Assembly (NCBI GenBank): GCA_936432065.2
Contig: OW386287.2
Span: forward strand, 1,984,001 to 2,048,000
DNA length: 64,000 bases
Source: Rutpela maculata
Lineage: Eukaryota > Arthropoda > Insecta > Coleoptera > Cerambycidae
Direction: 5' to 3'
Shown in pieces: positions 22,500-34,049 of the stretch (its first letter is position 1; each line of letters begins with the position of its first letter). The notes under the pieces are model-generated. The model saw only the letters and a program-made list of their open reading frames with translations. It was not told the origin of the DNA and did no database searches. The translations under genes and the position numbers were made by a program.

Positions 22500-23400
22500 C
22501 CGGCAAAAAGTTGCGTTGCAAAGCGTATATTGTACTCGGAGTCGTACTATACACTGCACGTAAATCTCACCCAGGGTTTCCCCAACCCCGCAGATGATTT
22601 TTCTTAATTCCGCTGAATTCTATTAGCGCCTAACGCGTCGATCAACAGTTTGGTTGATTGATTCGGAATCGCTGAAAGCGGGAATAAACAAACTACGTGC
22701 CTGAGGCAAGATTACATTTAGCGGCAATAAAGTCCCGGAGCTTTGTACGTACATACGTACAACGAAGTTTTATTGCACACACTTTACGATCATCAAGATC
22801 ACAGTTTATTGTTGGCAACATTGCGGCGACAATATCAATTCAATTTCATAGCGGTTTAAGTTTGTAGATTTTGGCTCGAGAATGGGATGGCAGAAGTTGC
22901 ACATGGATAGGTCAGCATTAAATCTCGCCAGGGTGAATGTCAAATTTGCAACATCAGTTCCGGGACCCATCTTATAGTCTAGTCTTTTATACCCGCTGAA
23001 ATTTTGAGTAAAACACTTTGAAAAAACCGTTCTCCGGCTATCGCACAGTGAATGTCAAACATGCGACATCAGTTCTGAGTCCCATCTTATGGACCGACGA
23101 ACTTCGCTCTTCACCATGATGTACGGCTGACCCCGTTGGCCATAAAATGCTCGTAAATGCTCCGTGGCAAACACCCCAATGGTAATTTATTAACGGCTCT
23201 AATTGAAATTTTATTATTCATGGTTTTGTGTTGTAAGATCTAACCCGACGCGACTATTTAATGCCGACTTACTTAATGGCTATGTGCCATGCGTAGCAGT
23301 AACACATCCCAGCGGAAAAATACGTAATAGACGAAATTTGTCCTCGAGGTACACGTAGACAATTTATGGTGAACGTTGTTTCATTAAACATTTGCTAAAC
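22500..23400. other. GC-richer block with a direct duplication
   Basis: CpG-containing single-copy DNA. Inside, 22932-22975 and 23049-23092 are direct repeats of about 43 bp: both read GTGAATGTCAAA, then ATCAGTTC, then CCCATCTTAT. The period is 117 bp. No coding frame is convincing. Confidence 0.5.
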
Positions 23401-23850
23401 GTCTCGTAGGAGTTTGTACTCATAGAAACATTAACTAGACAAAAAAAATGACGTCACATCAGTGATTTTCGTTGCTTGAATTCGTGTTACAAGTGTAATT
23501 TTTATTGATTTATTACTAACTATTCAAGTACATAACATGGTAATATTTTAACATCTCCTAAACTAACAACAGGTATGGCTCTAAACTAATAATATATAAC
23601 TGAACAAGAGGAGATTAAACAAAGTAATGGAAAATGTCAACTTTGACGTTTAAATCATGTATGCAAAATCTCTTTGGCTGTTCAATGGTAATGTTAAAAA
23701 TCTATATATATCTTGAGATATATATCGTTAATACTTTGTCTTGAATTGAACGTTGTCATGATGATCAATTGAAATCAATTGCTGATTTCTTGTAGCATAA
23801 AATGATAAATGCAAACAAAGGTACTGTTCAGGTACTGTATACATATTATT

Positions 23851-23876
23851 ATACTCTTCGCAAAAACGAAGAGTAT
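23851..23876. repeat. 5' terminal hairpin of family C
   Basis: ATACTCTTCG, loop CAAAAA, CGAAGAGTAT: perfect 10-bp arms. The same arm sequence recurs as CGAAGAGTAT near 24940 and 25000, so it also acts as an inverted end. Confidence 0.85.
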
Positions 23877-23877
23877 A

Positions 23878-24287
23878 TGTGAGGCGGAAAGCAAAAAGGG
23901 ACCTCTTGTCGGCAATTTCCGATTTTTAGTTATTGATATTAAATGAATTAAGCTCTAATTCTGAACGATTTGGTGCAAAAATCATGTCTCTATGATTTTT
24001 TTTGTTTAAGTTACTAGTGCGTTTATGAAGAGGGACCTCTTGTCGGTCCCATGTTATTTCTCCATAAGCGACAGGAGGTACCTTTTCCAGGGCTGAACAA
24101 TACTGAACATTGACTGCTTTATCGATTATTTTAAGTGTTTCATTCAATTATATCGGTTTGGTAATCGATTACAACTTGTAAAGGACAAAATCCGAAAATC
24201 GATCATATTGACCCAAACCACTAATTTTAACTGTACTGAAAAATTAACATCGCCGACAAGAGGTCCCTTTTTGCTTTCCGCCTCACA
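23878..24287. mobile_element. TIR element nested in family C
   Basis: A 410-bp insertion with near-perfect TIRs of about 35 bp: TGTGAGGCGGAAAGCAAAAA, then GGGACCTCTTGTCGG at the left, and the complement at the right. TA flanks both sides (23876-23877 and 24288-24289). The second family C copy, which reads GAAGAGTGAATTGCATTTG across the site, supplies the uninterrupted version. The open frames at 23926-24147 and 24144-24350 are shadows. Confidence 0.9.
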
Positions 24288-24768
24288 TATTGTATTTGAT
24301 CGGCACATTTCTAAAATTGTAAATATCGCTCGTGGAGACAAAATTTTCATATCATTGTGTTAGTGAACGAATTCTGAACAACTTTCAAAATGTCCGCCTG
24401 TCTGTTTGTCCGTCCATCCGTCACGTTTCTTATAAGCACGATAACTTAACTTAAGAAAGAAAAGTCCGATTGTATTGAAATTTGGAAAGTAAGGTAGTGT
24501 TAGTTAGAGGAAGAACCCCTATTGTTTTTAAGAAAATCGATCAGTAAATAAAAAAGTTATTAATTATTTAATTTAAAAAAAATATATTCTCTTAATTTTT
24601 GTCGCTTGTACTTAAATAGAAATCTTGCGAAATGTTAATTTCCATAATACATTTTTTTTTTGTTTATGAATTTTACTAATATATATTTCATAGAAATATA
24701 TCTGAGTTGAAATATGTATGATTGTCGAAAGATATATTATCACAGTCAATCAATTTTCGTAGCAATAT

Positions 24769-24836
24769 GCAATGGTGCAGCGGCTAAAGTTTTGCGTTGC
24801 AATCCAAAGATCGTGTGTTCGAATCCCACACAGGTT
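24769..24836 (+). other. tRNA-like module inside family C
   Basis: TGGTGCAGCGGCTAAAG resembles an internal A box and GTGTTCGAATCCCAC resembles a B box with a T-arm whose stem pairs at 4 of 5 positions. A 7-base loop GTTGCAA would put TGC (Ala) at the anticodon. The anticodon stem pairs poorly and the D-arm is weak, so this is a tRNA-derived pol III-type region rather than a working tRNA gene. The homologous part in the other copy is interrupted (37011-37446). Confidence 0.6.
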
Positions 24837-25237
24837 GAATTTTTTTTTTCATTTCTTTTCATATAATTTTTTTCACAACAAAGATGGTATCACAAAATTT
24901 AGGATGTCCAAAAACTAACATTATTTACAAGAAAACTGCGAAGAGTATCCTATAGAATTCGTAATTTGTAATACATAAAAAGCTCAGTAAATGGGCGAAG
25001 AGTATGTTTTTAGCTTGTTTATTACTCTAAATGGAAAAAAAAACAAAAATTCATTCATAAATCTTTGTTTTTGTAAAGAGTCTGAACCTATCATTTTTAT
25101 TTTTTAACCTAATTAAGATCTATATAGTTAATGTTCAGCTTACGTGAAATAATTTTGGAAAAATTGTGAACATTTTCGAGGTCGTTAATATTATTTTCAG
25201 ATACTTCGGATTCCAAAAAAATTATCTTAATTTTACT

Positions 25238-25860
25238 TCCACATCCAGTGGAAGTATAGTAACGACAAAAAAAATTTGAAAATTTTTATTGTTCAAATAG
25301 TAGAATGTCATGTCTGTCTGTCTGTCGGTCTGCCTGTAACTTTGTTTGTGCGCACGATTACTCTGGCACCGTTTAAGATATTGACTTGAAATTTGGTACA
25401 TGTATGTACTCCAATGGGATCTGGAACTAGATTATATTTTCATCATATTCCGTCCAAGGGTTGGGGGGTAAATTGAGGTAAATAGGTAAATCAAGCAGGT
25501 AAGAGTCCATAAAATTGGCATTTGGTATATACAAGAGAAGCTAAGGTCTAAAATTTTTGGCATTAGCCACCCCCATTCCCACACCCATTACCACCCTCAC
25601 CCCATTATTAAAGGGGATGAAAAAAAATGTGATTTAGTGTGTGTACAAGAACCAAATACCTCAAAATATTATTTTACTTCACCCATTCCCACTACTACCC
25701 CCTAACACCACCCCCACCCCACTACCGATGTGGGATGCCGTTTTATGGGTTTTTGACGTAGATGATTTATATTATTAAAGTTCCATAAACAATTATTTCC
25801 ACATACAAAATTTTTTCGTTGTGAGAGACTTGGATAGAAAATCTGGATGTGGAAGTAATG
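25238..25860 (+). repeat. Dispersed repeat family D, most complete copy
   Basis: It opens with CATCCAGTGGAAGT and contains GTCTGTCTGTCTGTCGGTCT (25312-25331), GATTACTCTGGCACCGTTTA and AGATATTGACTTGAAA, GGATCTGGAACTAGATTATA, two C-rich stretches (about 25560-25610 and 25680-25735), and GTGATTTAGTGTGTGTACAA. Copies or parts lie at 9118-9510, 45030-45190 (minus) and 51100-51170. It encodes no protein. The superfamily is not recognised. Confidence 0.75.
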
Positions 25861-28445
25861 ATTCCTTGGGCAGCGGTTTTTTGCTATTTCTGTAGTGTGG
25901 TTAAAACCAAAAAGTCACTTCTAACCTCGTCAGCCTTGCAGTCAGTTCCAAGTCTGATAAAGGGGGAGGGGCAATGTTGGTTGCACCGCGTTACGTCAGA
26001 GTGGTTAAAGTCATAGGAGGCGCATTACTACAAAAAAAAAAGTTAATTTCTTTGGTCATTTCTTTTTGCATTTTTCAATTTTTTAACTTCTTTCGGTAGT
26101 GACAACCTACTGAATAATTTTCCGCATGGTAAATCACCCTGTATATATTGGTTAAAAACTAAAAGTCACTAGTATATTACATTTAGTCTTGAATACGATT
26201 AAAACGAGTCAGGTCCAGGTTTAAGTCATAAATAAAATTGGATCATTTCTTTTTGAAAAAGTTTTGTCTTACATTTGTCAGTACATATAAAATGTTTTAA
26301 ATAAAGAATATGTTGTATCATATATACACAAAACAATTGTTCATATAATTTGTGGCAAGAAACAAAAAGATATTTGATTCAAATTTTTTTTTCGTGTATT
26401 AAATTCCTTATTATTCTTTCCACATTAAGACAATAGTGTGGTCAGATCATTTTGTAATTTTTTTCAATCATAATGATTATAATTCTTAATAAATACCTTT
26501 AAGTCGTCCGCATGTAACACAATCTTACATTCTAATTCTAATTTTATTAATATACAAAGACAAAAGTGGACCTAGGTGAGACCCTTGGGAGACATCGGAT
26601 TAGTATAATTTGTAAAATATGCATATACATGCACATTGCACATGCAGTTAAAGAAAATTATATCTACTATTTTAATTTTAACAGAACATTATTAAAAATT
26701 TGTATTGCATTTCTAATTTGAATTTTTGTAATTTATTCGTGAACAACTCAGACGAAACATGTAGACAATTTATCATTTGGTCACACTTATAAATAGTTGC
26801 TATAGTTACCGGTGTTTCCGAGATAACCTTGCAAGGAACGCCGTCATTTTATTATCTTTCAAATCTCGTTCCAGCAAAAAATTAATGGACCTTGATTGAA
26901 CAATTTTTAGCGGTAACTGACCGCGACAGCAAATATACTTTCAAATAAGTACAAGCAATTCCGTAAAAGCGCTGCCGTTGTACGTTCGAAGTGGTATCTT
27001 CTTTCAGTGAGGCTACACGAGCATAACTTCGATAATCGATTTCGATGTTAGAAATGCAAAGATAAAGACCCGGGGGAGAGAGGCGGCGGCGGCGTTTCGA
27101 TTTTATAGCGATGTCAAAAATCGAAAACGGGCGTTTAATTAAAATGGGCACGAAGCCCCCTTTTCATCCGGCGAAGGAGCACATCGCACGCAATCCCTGA
27201 TATATTGATGCGTGTCAAGATACTATCGAGAATTTACATTGAAAAATTGCATTTCCACCATTTGAATAACTCTTAAGAGTTTCTCCTTGCTTCGCGGCGG
27301 CCCGGCCGTGTGTGTTCCGAATACCGATGCGGACAATTTGAATTTGATGTGTTCGCCTCCCGTACACAATATAGAACACGTAGTTCTGCCTGAAATGCAA
27401 AATGCATGCACTACACGGCACACAGAAACATTTTATTTAAGTTTCGCGTCAGCTATTTTCCATATACGTTGCAATAAGGTTCCCGTACGACGGCCATTGC
27501 CGTGTATATATGTTCGGATTAAATTTATTTAAATACACACCGTAATATACCAACGAAAAAATTGCATACACGTATTAAGAAATTACGTAAAATATAACGT
27601 GTAGGCATAAACAAATATTTCAATTTTTTTTTCCAAAAGGAACAAATAATTTGGCATTTAATAACGACAACTGTTTAAATGCTACACCAATTATTTCGAA
27701 ATTGAACTTTTTTATTGTATCCAAGAAACAGGAATACAAATGAAAATCTTCATAAATATAAACGTATTTTTCATACATAAAACATATCTTTAATACCTAT
27801 TAAATTTTGCCGTTAATTGCCTCCAGACGCTTTTCTGGCATTTGTTGATGTATACTGACCTTTTTTTTTTTTAGATTTCATCATTTATGTCACATAAAGG
27901 TGTTTTTCTAAAGATACTCATCTGGTAAAAAATTATATACATAGTTATAAATACTGAATAAACGTAGCTGCAGAAATTTAAAGTTCGCGAAATTCGTCAT
28001 ATTTTAAATAAAATGACAACCAGGAAACAAAACGACCCATTGGAATTGTAGATATTGTAATTGTATCTCAGAATTCGTGCTTCTATCTCAGGATTCTGAG
28101 ACGAAAGTAAGAATTCTTTTAGCTCAGAATTCTGACTTAAAAAAATAAAAAAGATGTGGTCCTTCTACGCTTCATAATAAAACGATATATTTTATACAAA
28201 ATCAAATAGGTAGTAAATCTTCGTTTTTCCTTCCACGATAGAGTAAGAAAGAAAAAGTGTCTCTATCTCAGAGAAAAATTAATAGAAAAAAAAAACCTCT
28301 TTCCCTGTGTATTGGACACAATTTATGTTCATTATTGATCAATGTAGCATATCAGCTAAGAAATTTAAGCAGGCTTCATTCCCGATAACTAAAAAAAGTG
28401 CATAATCTGTCATCGAGTAAAGAAAATTCTGTAAAAGCAGCTATA
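25861..28445. other. Spacer with GC-richer block at 26780-27540
   Basis: The block at 26780-27540 has more CpG and several overlapping open frames (26882-27151 minus; 27215-27423 minus in two frames; 27287-27532 plus), none with a recognisable motif. The overlap on opposite strands is what stop-poor GC-rich DNA gives by chance. 27541-28445 is AT-rich with nothing recognised. Confidence 0.4.
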
Positions 28446-29083
28446 CAGGGTGTTTCATTAATAATTGGACATACGCTAAATGGAGAATCCTTAGTCCAAA
28501 ATATGAAGATTTAACCTCAAACACTTAAATAAAATATGCCTCCTTACTGAGATACAGGGTGTTTTAATTCTAATGTTAAAAATTCTTTTTGTTCATTATT
28601 CTGATACTGTTTAATATTTCTTTTTCATATTTGGCAGAAAGTTTAGGTATTTTAGGAAACATTAAACTGTAGTAAAAGATAATTTCTTCCTATTACCAGA
28701 GGCGTACGGCAGGGGCAAAGGTGCAGCTCCCCCGCTCTAAATTCTACGCCACTAGTGGAATTGGCTTTTCAGTATATTTTTTTAATTTTTAATCGTTTTT
28801 TACGAAAATAACGTACTCTTACTTCATAACGTTTATTGTTCATATTCGTATTGATCATTTCGGCATCTTTACACAAAACATTGCCTTAGTCACGCCGTGA
28901 AATAAGTTTTACAGTTAAATTTTTTTTAAATAAATAATAATAATAATTTTTAAAATTAGAATTAAAACACCCTGTATCTCAGTAAGGAGGCACATTTTAT
29001 CTAAGTGTTTCAGGTTAAATCTTCATATTTTGGACTAAGGATTCTCCAGTTAGCGTATATCAAATTATTAATGAAACACCCCG
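28446..29083. mobile_element. 638-bp TA-flanked element with long TIRs
   Basis: The ends are CAGGGTGTTTCATTAATAAT and, in reverse complement from the right, CGGGGTGTTTCATTAATAAT. The arms extend to about 28590 and from about 28947, near 140 bp each, with landmarks GGAGAATCCTTAGTCC, AAATATGAAGATTTAACCT and GGCTC/CTTACTGAGATACAGG. TA flanks at 28444-28445 and 29084-29085. It encodes no protein. TIR and TA duplication fit a Tc1/mariner-type MITE. A second CAGGGTGTTTTAATTC boundary at the inner end of each arm suggests it is a layered structure. Confidence 0.9.
28687..28756. repeat. Possible small nested element
   Basis: CAGAGGCGTACGGC at the left faces TTCTACGCCACTAG at the right, similar to hAT-type termini. 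No 8-bp duplication was found, so the call is weak. Confidence 0.35.
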
Positions 29084-29085
29084 TA

Positions 29086-29929
29086 TGAGTAAAGCTTGAT
29101 TCATATTTAAGAAACAAACCTCGGAAACGGCAAATTATTTGCAAGTGCTCAGGATCCAAATGATTTACAACTTACATAATTACATCGCCAGATGCAAACT
29201 GACCAAACCGGTGCGGGAACCGCGAATCGTATCGAAACAAATCACGTCGAAAAAAAAACTATTCCTAGTCAGTGGTTATTAACCAGTGATCAGACTGAGT
29301 CATGAGAATCAGTTTTTTTTTGTAACTCACCCTCGCCGGTTTGGATGTATGTCCATGGTGGAATGTTAAATGAATTCCAGTAAAACGACCTCCTCAACAA
29401 ATAAATTAATATTCTATTTTGATGTCGACCAAGCGCAATACCTGCTACGAAAAAAGTATCAGAGTCAAGGATACAATTTTAAGGCACAACTTTCAGCTAC
29501 GCGAGATGAATATTTAAATAATTACATGCATAAATCACATTCATTGTGATTAATATACTGATTAAAATATAAAATTACAATAACATTAAAATAGACAATT
29601 TGCATAATAATGTTAGATAATTAATGATTGTTTTACTAATTGAAATACAATATGATGATCTAATTATTATCGTTGTTATTAAAATAATTTCATGCAAACG
29701 ATGCACGCAATGAAAAATAATTACTACACAGTGTATCCCCCTTTTCACGGTAGCACCTTCGTAGCTCAGTATTTAATAAATCGATTTATTTCGTACTTAG
29801 ATAAGTTGTACACCTCTTCAAGGTAACTAAAAACACAGACACTGAATTTATTGTATAGAAATGTGGATCAGGTGGGTGAAAATGGGGTAAATTTTCAGGT
29901 AAATCACCATAACAATAACATACTGCTAA
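29086..29929. other. AT-rich spacer, nothing recognised
   Basis: No motif or repeat partner seen. Confidence 0.4.
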
Positions 29930-30735
29930 AAAAAGCTTAAACTATTTGAACTTTCCTATTCACTTATAATGCTATTTGTATGATATCTTTCGTACAGGAA
30001 ATAAGTACGTAGTATTTAGTGGTTTCAGGTCTGTTGAATACCTTGCAACTTCAGGAGTTCCCCAAGGATCTGTTCTTGGTCCCTTGCTTTTCAACATATT
30101 CATTAACGACATCGTCCTAGATTTAGATGAGAACTGCTTGCTCTATGGTGACGACTTAAAATATTTGATGCGGTTAGGAATGTTGAGGACTGTAATTGTA
30201 CTCACGAAGGTACAACATTGGAGCATCCTAATATCTTTCGCGATCTTGGAATAATTTTTTATAAAAAAACTGTCATTTAGTATTCATAAATCATATATCG
30301 AGACGAGGCACACATTATACGGATATAAAGCGCGAAACGGAAGGGATTTTGCGAATTTTAACACCATTAAAATGCTATATAACTGCTTTCTAAGATATAA
30401 AATTTATGCCGCGATTGTATGGTATCCTCACAATGTACACAATGTACACATCGATAATCTCAAATGCGTTCAGCGTATACCTTTTAAACTACTGTCTTTT
30501 AAATCGATGGTGTGCACCACCGTATAGGCCTACCGCTGAATGAACAACTTGAGAAACACTCAATGGTAAGTCTCTTACGAAGGCGATAGTATCACTCACA
30601 AGTATTTTCATCCAAAATTATTCACAATAAAATTGATTGCCAAGACATCGTAGCTCAACTAAACCCTTGTAGAAATTTAAGAAACTCAAAAATTGTACCT
30701 TGTGTAAGAAGCTTTGGGGGATGTATTCCTTGGAG
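29930..30735 (+). pseudogene. Jockey-like RT remnant with YGDD box
   Basis: It reads LKLFELSYSLIMLFVSYL, then GFRSVEYLATSGVPQGSVLG and PLLFNIFIND (to about 30113), then LLYGDDLKYL (about 30139-30168). The catalytic double Asp is kept, with Gly in place of the usual Ala. Frameshifts follow before the thumb and C-terminal region, which read DIKRETEGILRILT and NAFSVY-like fragments to about 30735. The 5' fingers and any 3' tail are missing. The 92-codon open frame at 29976-30254 is the best-kept portion, not a gene of its own. Confidence 0.85.
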
Positions 30736-31000
30736 AATCAAGTCGTTGATGTGATGCGCGTCCAAGAAAAACATCGTGTATCTGTCTCTCTAATGGCCCA
30801 TGTCTCAGAGGCATAAAGAAAGCTGGAGAAAACTAAGGCGTTGGCAAGTCTGATCTGTGTGCATTTCGCGATAATTTTCGTTTTGTTAAAATGTTTTTGA
30901 TAATTCGAGATGTCTTAACAGCTTGAGAAGCTAAATCCTTCTTGAGCCATTTTTACAAAGGCGTTCAATAAATTTCGATCAACCGACATGTAATTGACAT
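30736..31000 (-). pseudogene. RTE-like C-terminal remnant
   Basis: On the minus strand it reads KIIAKCTQIRLANALVFSSF, then LYASETWAIRETDTRC, matching the K....LV.S..LY..ETW...E.D region C-terminal to RTE-type RT. It is the same section seen at 5735-5830, from a separate copy. It abuts the plus-strand RT remnant at 29930-30735. Confidence 0.75.
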
Positions 31001-31099
31001 TATAAGTGATTATCGACATTGTATATGTTTCCTACGACAGCCTGCGGATAATCCTGCTACATAACAGTCTCCTGCATAATTTACTATCGTGCTGGATAC

Positions 31100-31430
31100 T
31101 TTCGTACCGATTATTATCGTGTATCAAAGGCGGGTATTAAATGTTGAGTTAAAACATTCAGAATAATAACTCTTCTTTGGTGCATGTCGTATCGCGAATC
31201 ACGACTACGTCGGTCGTTTGACATCCGCGGTAGGTTCGGCCTTGTTTGCATACCGGTCCCACTACGGTACAATAGCATCGAACTGGTACATTACAAGCGG
31301 AGGCCCTTAGCAACATACATTTCACACTCGCCAGCCACGCCAACGCAACCAAGCGAAGTTTCGAGTGCTATCGAACTCGCCGCGAATTTTATTATACACA
31401 AAAACTGCAAACAAATGTCACAAACATACG
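31100..31430. other. GC-richer block, no gene recognised
   Basis: CpG-rich for this window. Opposite-strand open frames at 31158-31352 and 31184-31450 overlap and lack motifs. Confidence 0.35.
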
Positions 31431-31719
31431 CTTTCTTGATGCAGTACTAAACGTAAATTAAAAATCGGCAAGATGTAACTGCACAGTACATTCCGAAATC
31501 CTCAACTTTTTGTTATTATAATTTTTTTTATTATATCTGGATTTGAACATAAATCTATACTACCTCGCAAATAATTCAGTTGCCATAGAAAGAAAGTGTA
31601 ACAAATGTTTTAGACAAATTAACTTTGATTTTATATTAACCTCACATTAAGTTTTGTAATAGCAAAAGAGAAATAATTACCCAGTTTCCTTATGGGCTTT
31701 ACACAATTTTAATTCTACG

Positions 31720-32560
31720 ACTGGTCGAATGAGTACAAAAAGCATTTTTCAATTGATTAGTTTAGAAATTATTTACCTGGACACAAAGAGTTAAAAATAG
31801 AAATAATGGATGCCAGAAGGGTGTCCTTCAAGGGTCGATATTGGGCCCCATTTCTCTTTGCCGTATGCATAACTGATTTATCTAATGTTAAATTCTGTAA
31901 ATCACAATATTACGCTGACGATAGTCAAATGTACCTATCATATAGTTCAGTAGGAAGTGGCACTGGAAAAAAATAATAGTGATATGCTTGCTGTGTACAA
32001 TTTCTCCATAGAACATGGTTTACAGCTAAATGCAAAAAAATCAAGTGCAGTTAATTTTAAATCTAAACGACCAATCTTACGACTTATTTATCGGTAATGA
32101 AAAACTGATAATTCAAACCTTGGTGTTGATATTACTCTTCATATTCCTGTTCACAAAAGTACCCAGTATAAGTGTCATCATTCTCACATTTAAATCTTTC
32201 GTATCAGACCCTCGAAAATAGCATTGAGTTGGTTAATTACTTTCATTGGGCGCGTTTAGAGAATGCAACCGCTGGGAACAATCACTCAACCTGATTACTT
32301 TTTGATTCTAGTCAATTGTATGTGAGTTCGCTAAACGACGTAAATAACGTTTCTAAATGTCATTACAGTTGAGGTTGTCACAGAAAATCTTTATGTTATC
32401 TAGTGCATGTCGTAATGTTAAAACGGTTAAATAAATTAGTATTTGGTGCATGCGATTATGACTGATTCTTTTATTTTGAAGTATTTTTAGAAGACGAAAT
32501 TGATCTGCTTGATCAAAGAAAGTGAGGTTAAGTTTCACCGCTGACTACACTCAGCACGAA
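31720..32560 (+). pseudogene. Non-LTR RT remnant with intact YADD box
   Basis: GVLQGSILGP (31823-31850) is followed after a frameshift by QYYADDSQMYLSY (31907-31945), so the catalytic double Asp is intact. A further frame reads MLAVYNFSIEHGLQLNAKKS (about 31984-32043) and SAVNF, matching the W....L.LN..KS... thumb motif. Beyond 32100 similarity fades through many stops. No 3' tail was recognised. Confidence 0.8.
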
Positions 32561-33214
32561 TTTTAACGCTGACTAAAACATCCTCAACAGTTTTTTTCAT
32601 ACAGACTCTATAATATTGTATAATACTTGGTTCACAATCATTTAATTTTAAACAACAACTAACAAATTACATTATTTAGTTATAAATCTTATAAAATAGT
32701 ATCCACAAGTACGCATTCTATAAAATTTGACATTTATGTTCATGATATTGACAAGTATTTGTTTTGTGCTCAATTTTTATTGTTTACTGTGTTGTAATTA
32801 CTAATTACGTAAAATCAACCAATACAGTTGTCATTTCTTTCCACCATTTACATTTTTATTACCGTTTTATTACACAATTTAACAATCAAATGCACATATG
32901 CACAACTTTTTAAAAGCCAGTAATGGGTTTATTACTACCTATATGATTCTGAGTAAAAACTACTAGAAGCCGCAAAACACTGTAAAAGATGTAAGACGTC
33001 TAGAATTTACCGAACCGATATCGAAGAAGTTGCTTTCATCTACAGTGTCTTTCTTTATTACTCTCTATGAAGTCAAAAGAAATATACGAGATTGTCTGTG
33101 TCCATTTCGATTAATGGCATGGTAAAAACAAAATGAAAGAATGTTGACGAAAAACTATGGGTTTATTTTAAATGGAAATCTTAGGTATAACTCAGAAATC
33201 CTGTTAATTGTTGA
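32561..33214. other. AT-rich spacer, nothing recognised
   Basis: No motif or repeat partner seen. Confidence 0.4.
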
Positions 33215-33217
33215 CTA

Positions 33218-33480
33218 CTATACCATACCATACCATACCATACCAGATCATTTATTTATTGACCACTACATATAATACAAGTAAGTACATTTGGAGTCAC
33301 ATACAACAGTACTGGGTGCTATTATCTAGAATTAGTAAAAATTAGGCAATCATTTACACTGTAAAAGCATTCCTCTATTAGGATTTTTTTAAGTATGCAT
33401 TAAAATTCATATTTGTAATATTAGTGTCTATAAAATAATTTTAAAAAATTGTTATATAATACAACATTCAAATGTAGGTA
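33218..33480 (-). mobile_element. 3' end of a non-LTR element, minus strand
   Basis: On the minus strand the sequence reads TGGTCAATAAATAAATGATC followed by a GGTAT-type tandem repeat (33218-33244). The LINE at 41990-44022 ends TGGTCAATAAAGATCTATC in the same layout. The part further upstream on this strand looks like 3' UTR and holds no RT motif I can read. Confidence 0.6.
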
Positions 33481-34049
33481 GGGTGTACAAACAAATCTTT
33501 AATTTATTAGTTGTGAAATTAACTTTTTTTTAAGTCAAGGTTGCTCTTTAGGGAGTCTTTATTAACATCAATTTACTAGACGCTAAGACAAATTATTCTA
33601 GAAAATTTGTGACCATAGTCGAAAATATTGAAAACTGGGATTTAATAGAAATCGTTCAAAAATATATTCATCTTCAGCTTACTGAAATCAAATATCAACG
33701 ACTCTGTTGGTTATTCAACTGGACACTGCACAAAGCACGCTATAATAGGTATTAAGAACTAAGTCTAAAAATATACCATGATTTCTTAGACCATAAAATG
33801 TTGAACAGTAAATAACATAATAGACTGCTTCCGAAGAACTTTAGACTTGTTATTTGCAGATACAGGTACAGATATTCTGATACTAAAGCGTCATGGCGGT
33901 TGAAAAATTGTTGAGGGATGTGTGGAAGATGGTACTCCTATGAAAAAGAACTTTGTGAAGAAAATCCAAACTAAGTGAATAAACTATTGTAACGGGAATA
34001 GATTTTTTTTTATTGGTACCCTATTTTGCTTATTTAAAGTACGCCTCAG
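33481..34049. other. AT-rich spacer, nothing recognised
   Basis: No motif or repeat partner seen. Confidence 0.35.

Larger units (their letters stand above)
23850..25018 (+). mobile_element. Family C repeat, most complete copy
   Basis: The copy begins TATACTCTTCG and ends GGGCGAAGAGTATGTTTTTA (to about 25018). A closely related copy lies at 36411-41073 and a partial one at 17632-17960. In order it holds a 5' terminal hairpin (23851-23876), a nested TIR element (23878-24287), the CTGTCTGTTTGTCCGTCC run, a long AT-rich middle, a tRNA-like module (24769-24836), and an inner CGAAGAGTAT (about 24938-24947) before the terminal one. Excluding the nested insert it is about 760 bp. It encodes no protein. 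The short inverted ends suggest a DNA element, while the tRNA-like part suggests a SINE-derived section. The superfamily is not recognised. Confidence 0.75.

Noticed and set aside
24769..24836. Possible tRNA-Ala (TGC) gene
   Set aside because: The anticodon and D-arms pair poorly and the sequence lies within a dispersed repeat, so I call it a tRNA-like module only.
26882..27532. Cluster of open frames in both orientations
   Set aside because: Same reason: GC-richer block, mutual overlap, no motif.
33218..33244. CRISPR-like or regulatory short tandem repeat (CATAC type)
   Set aside because: On the minus strand it directly follows AATAAATAAATG, the usual layout of a LINE tail; CRISPR is not expected in this eukaryotic sequence.
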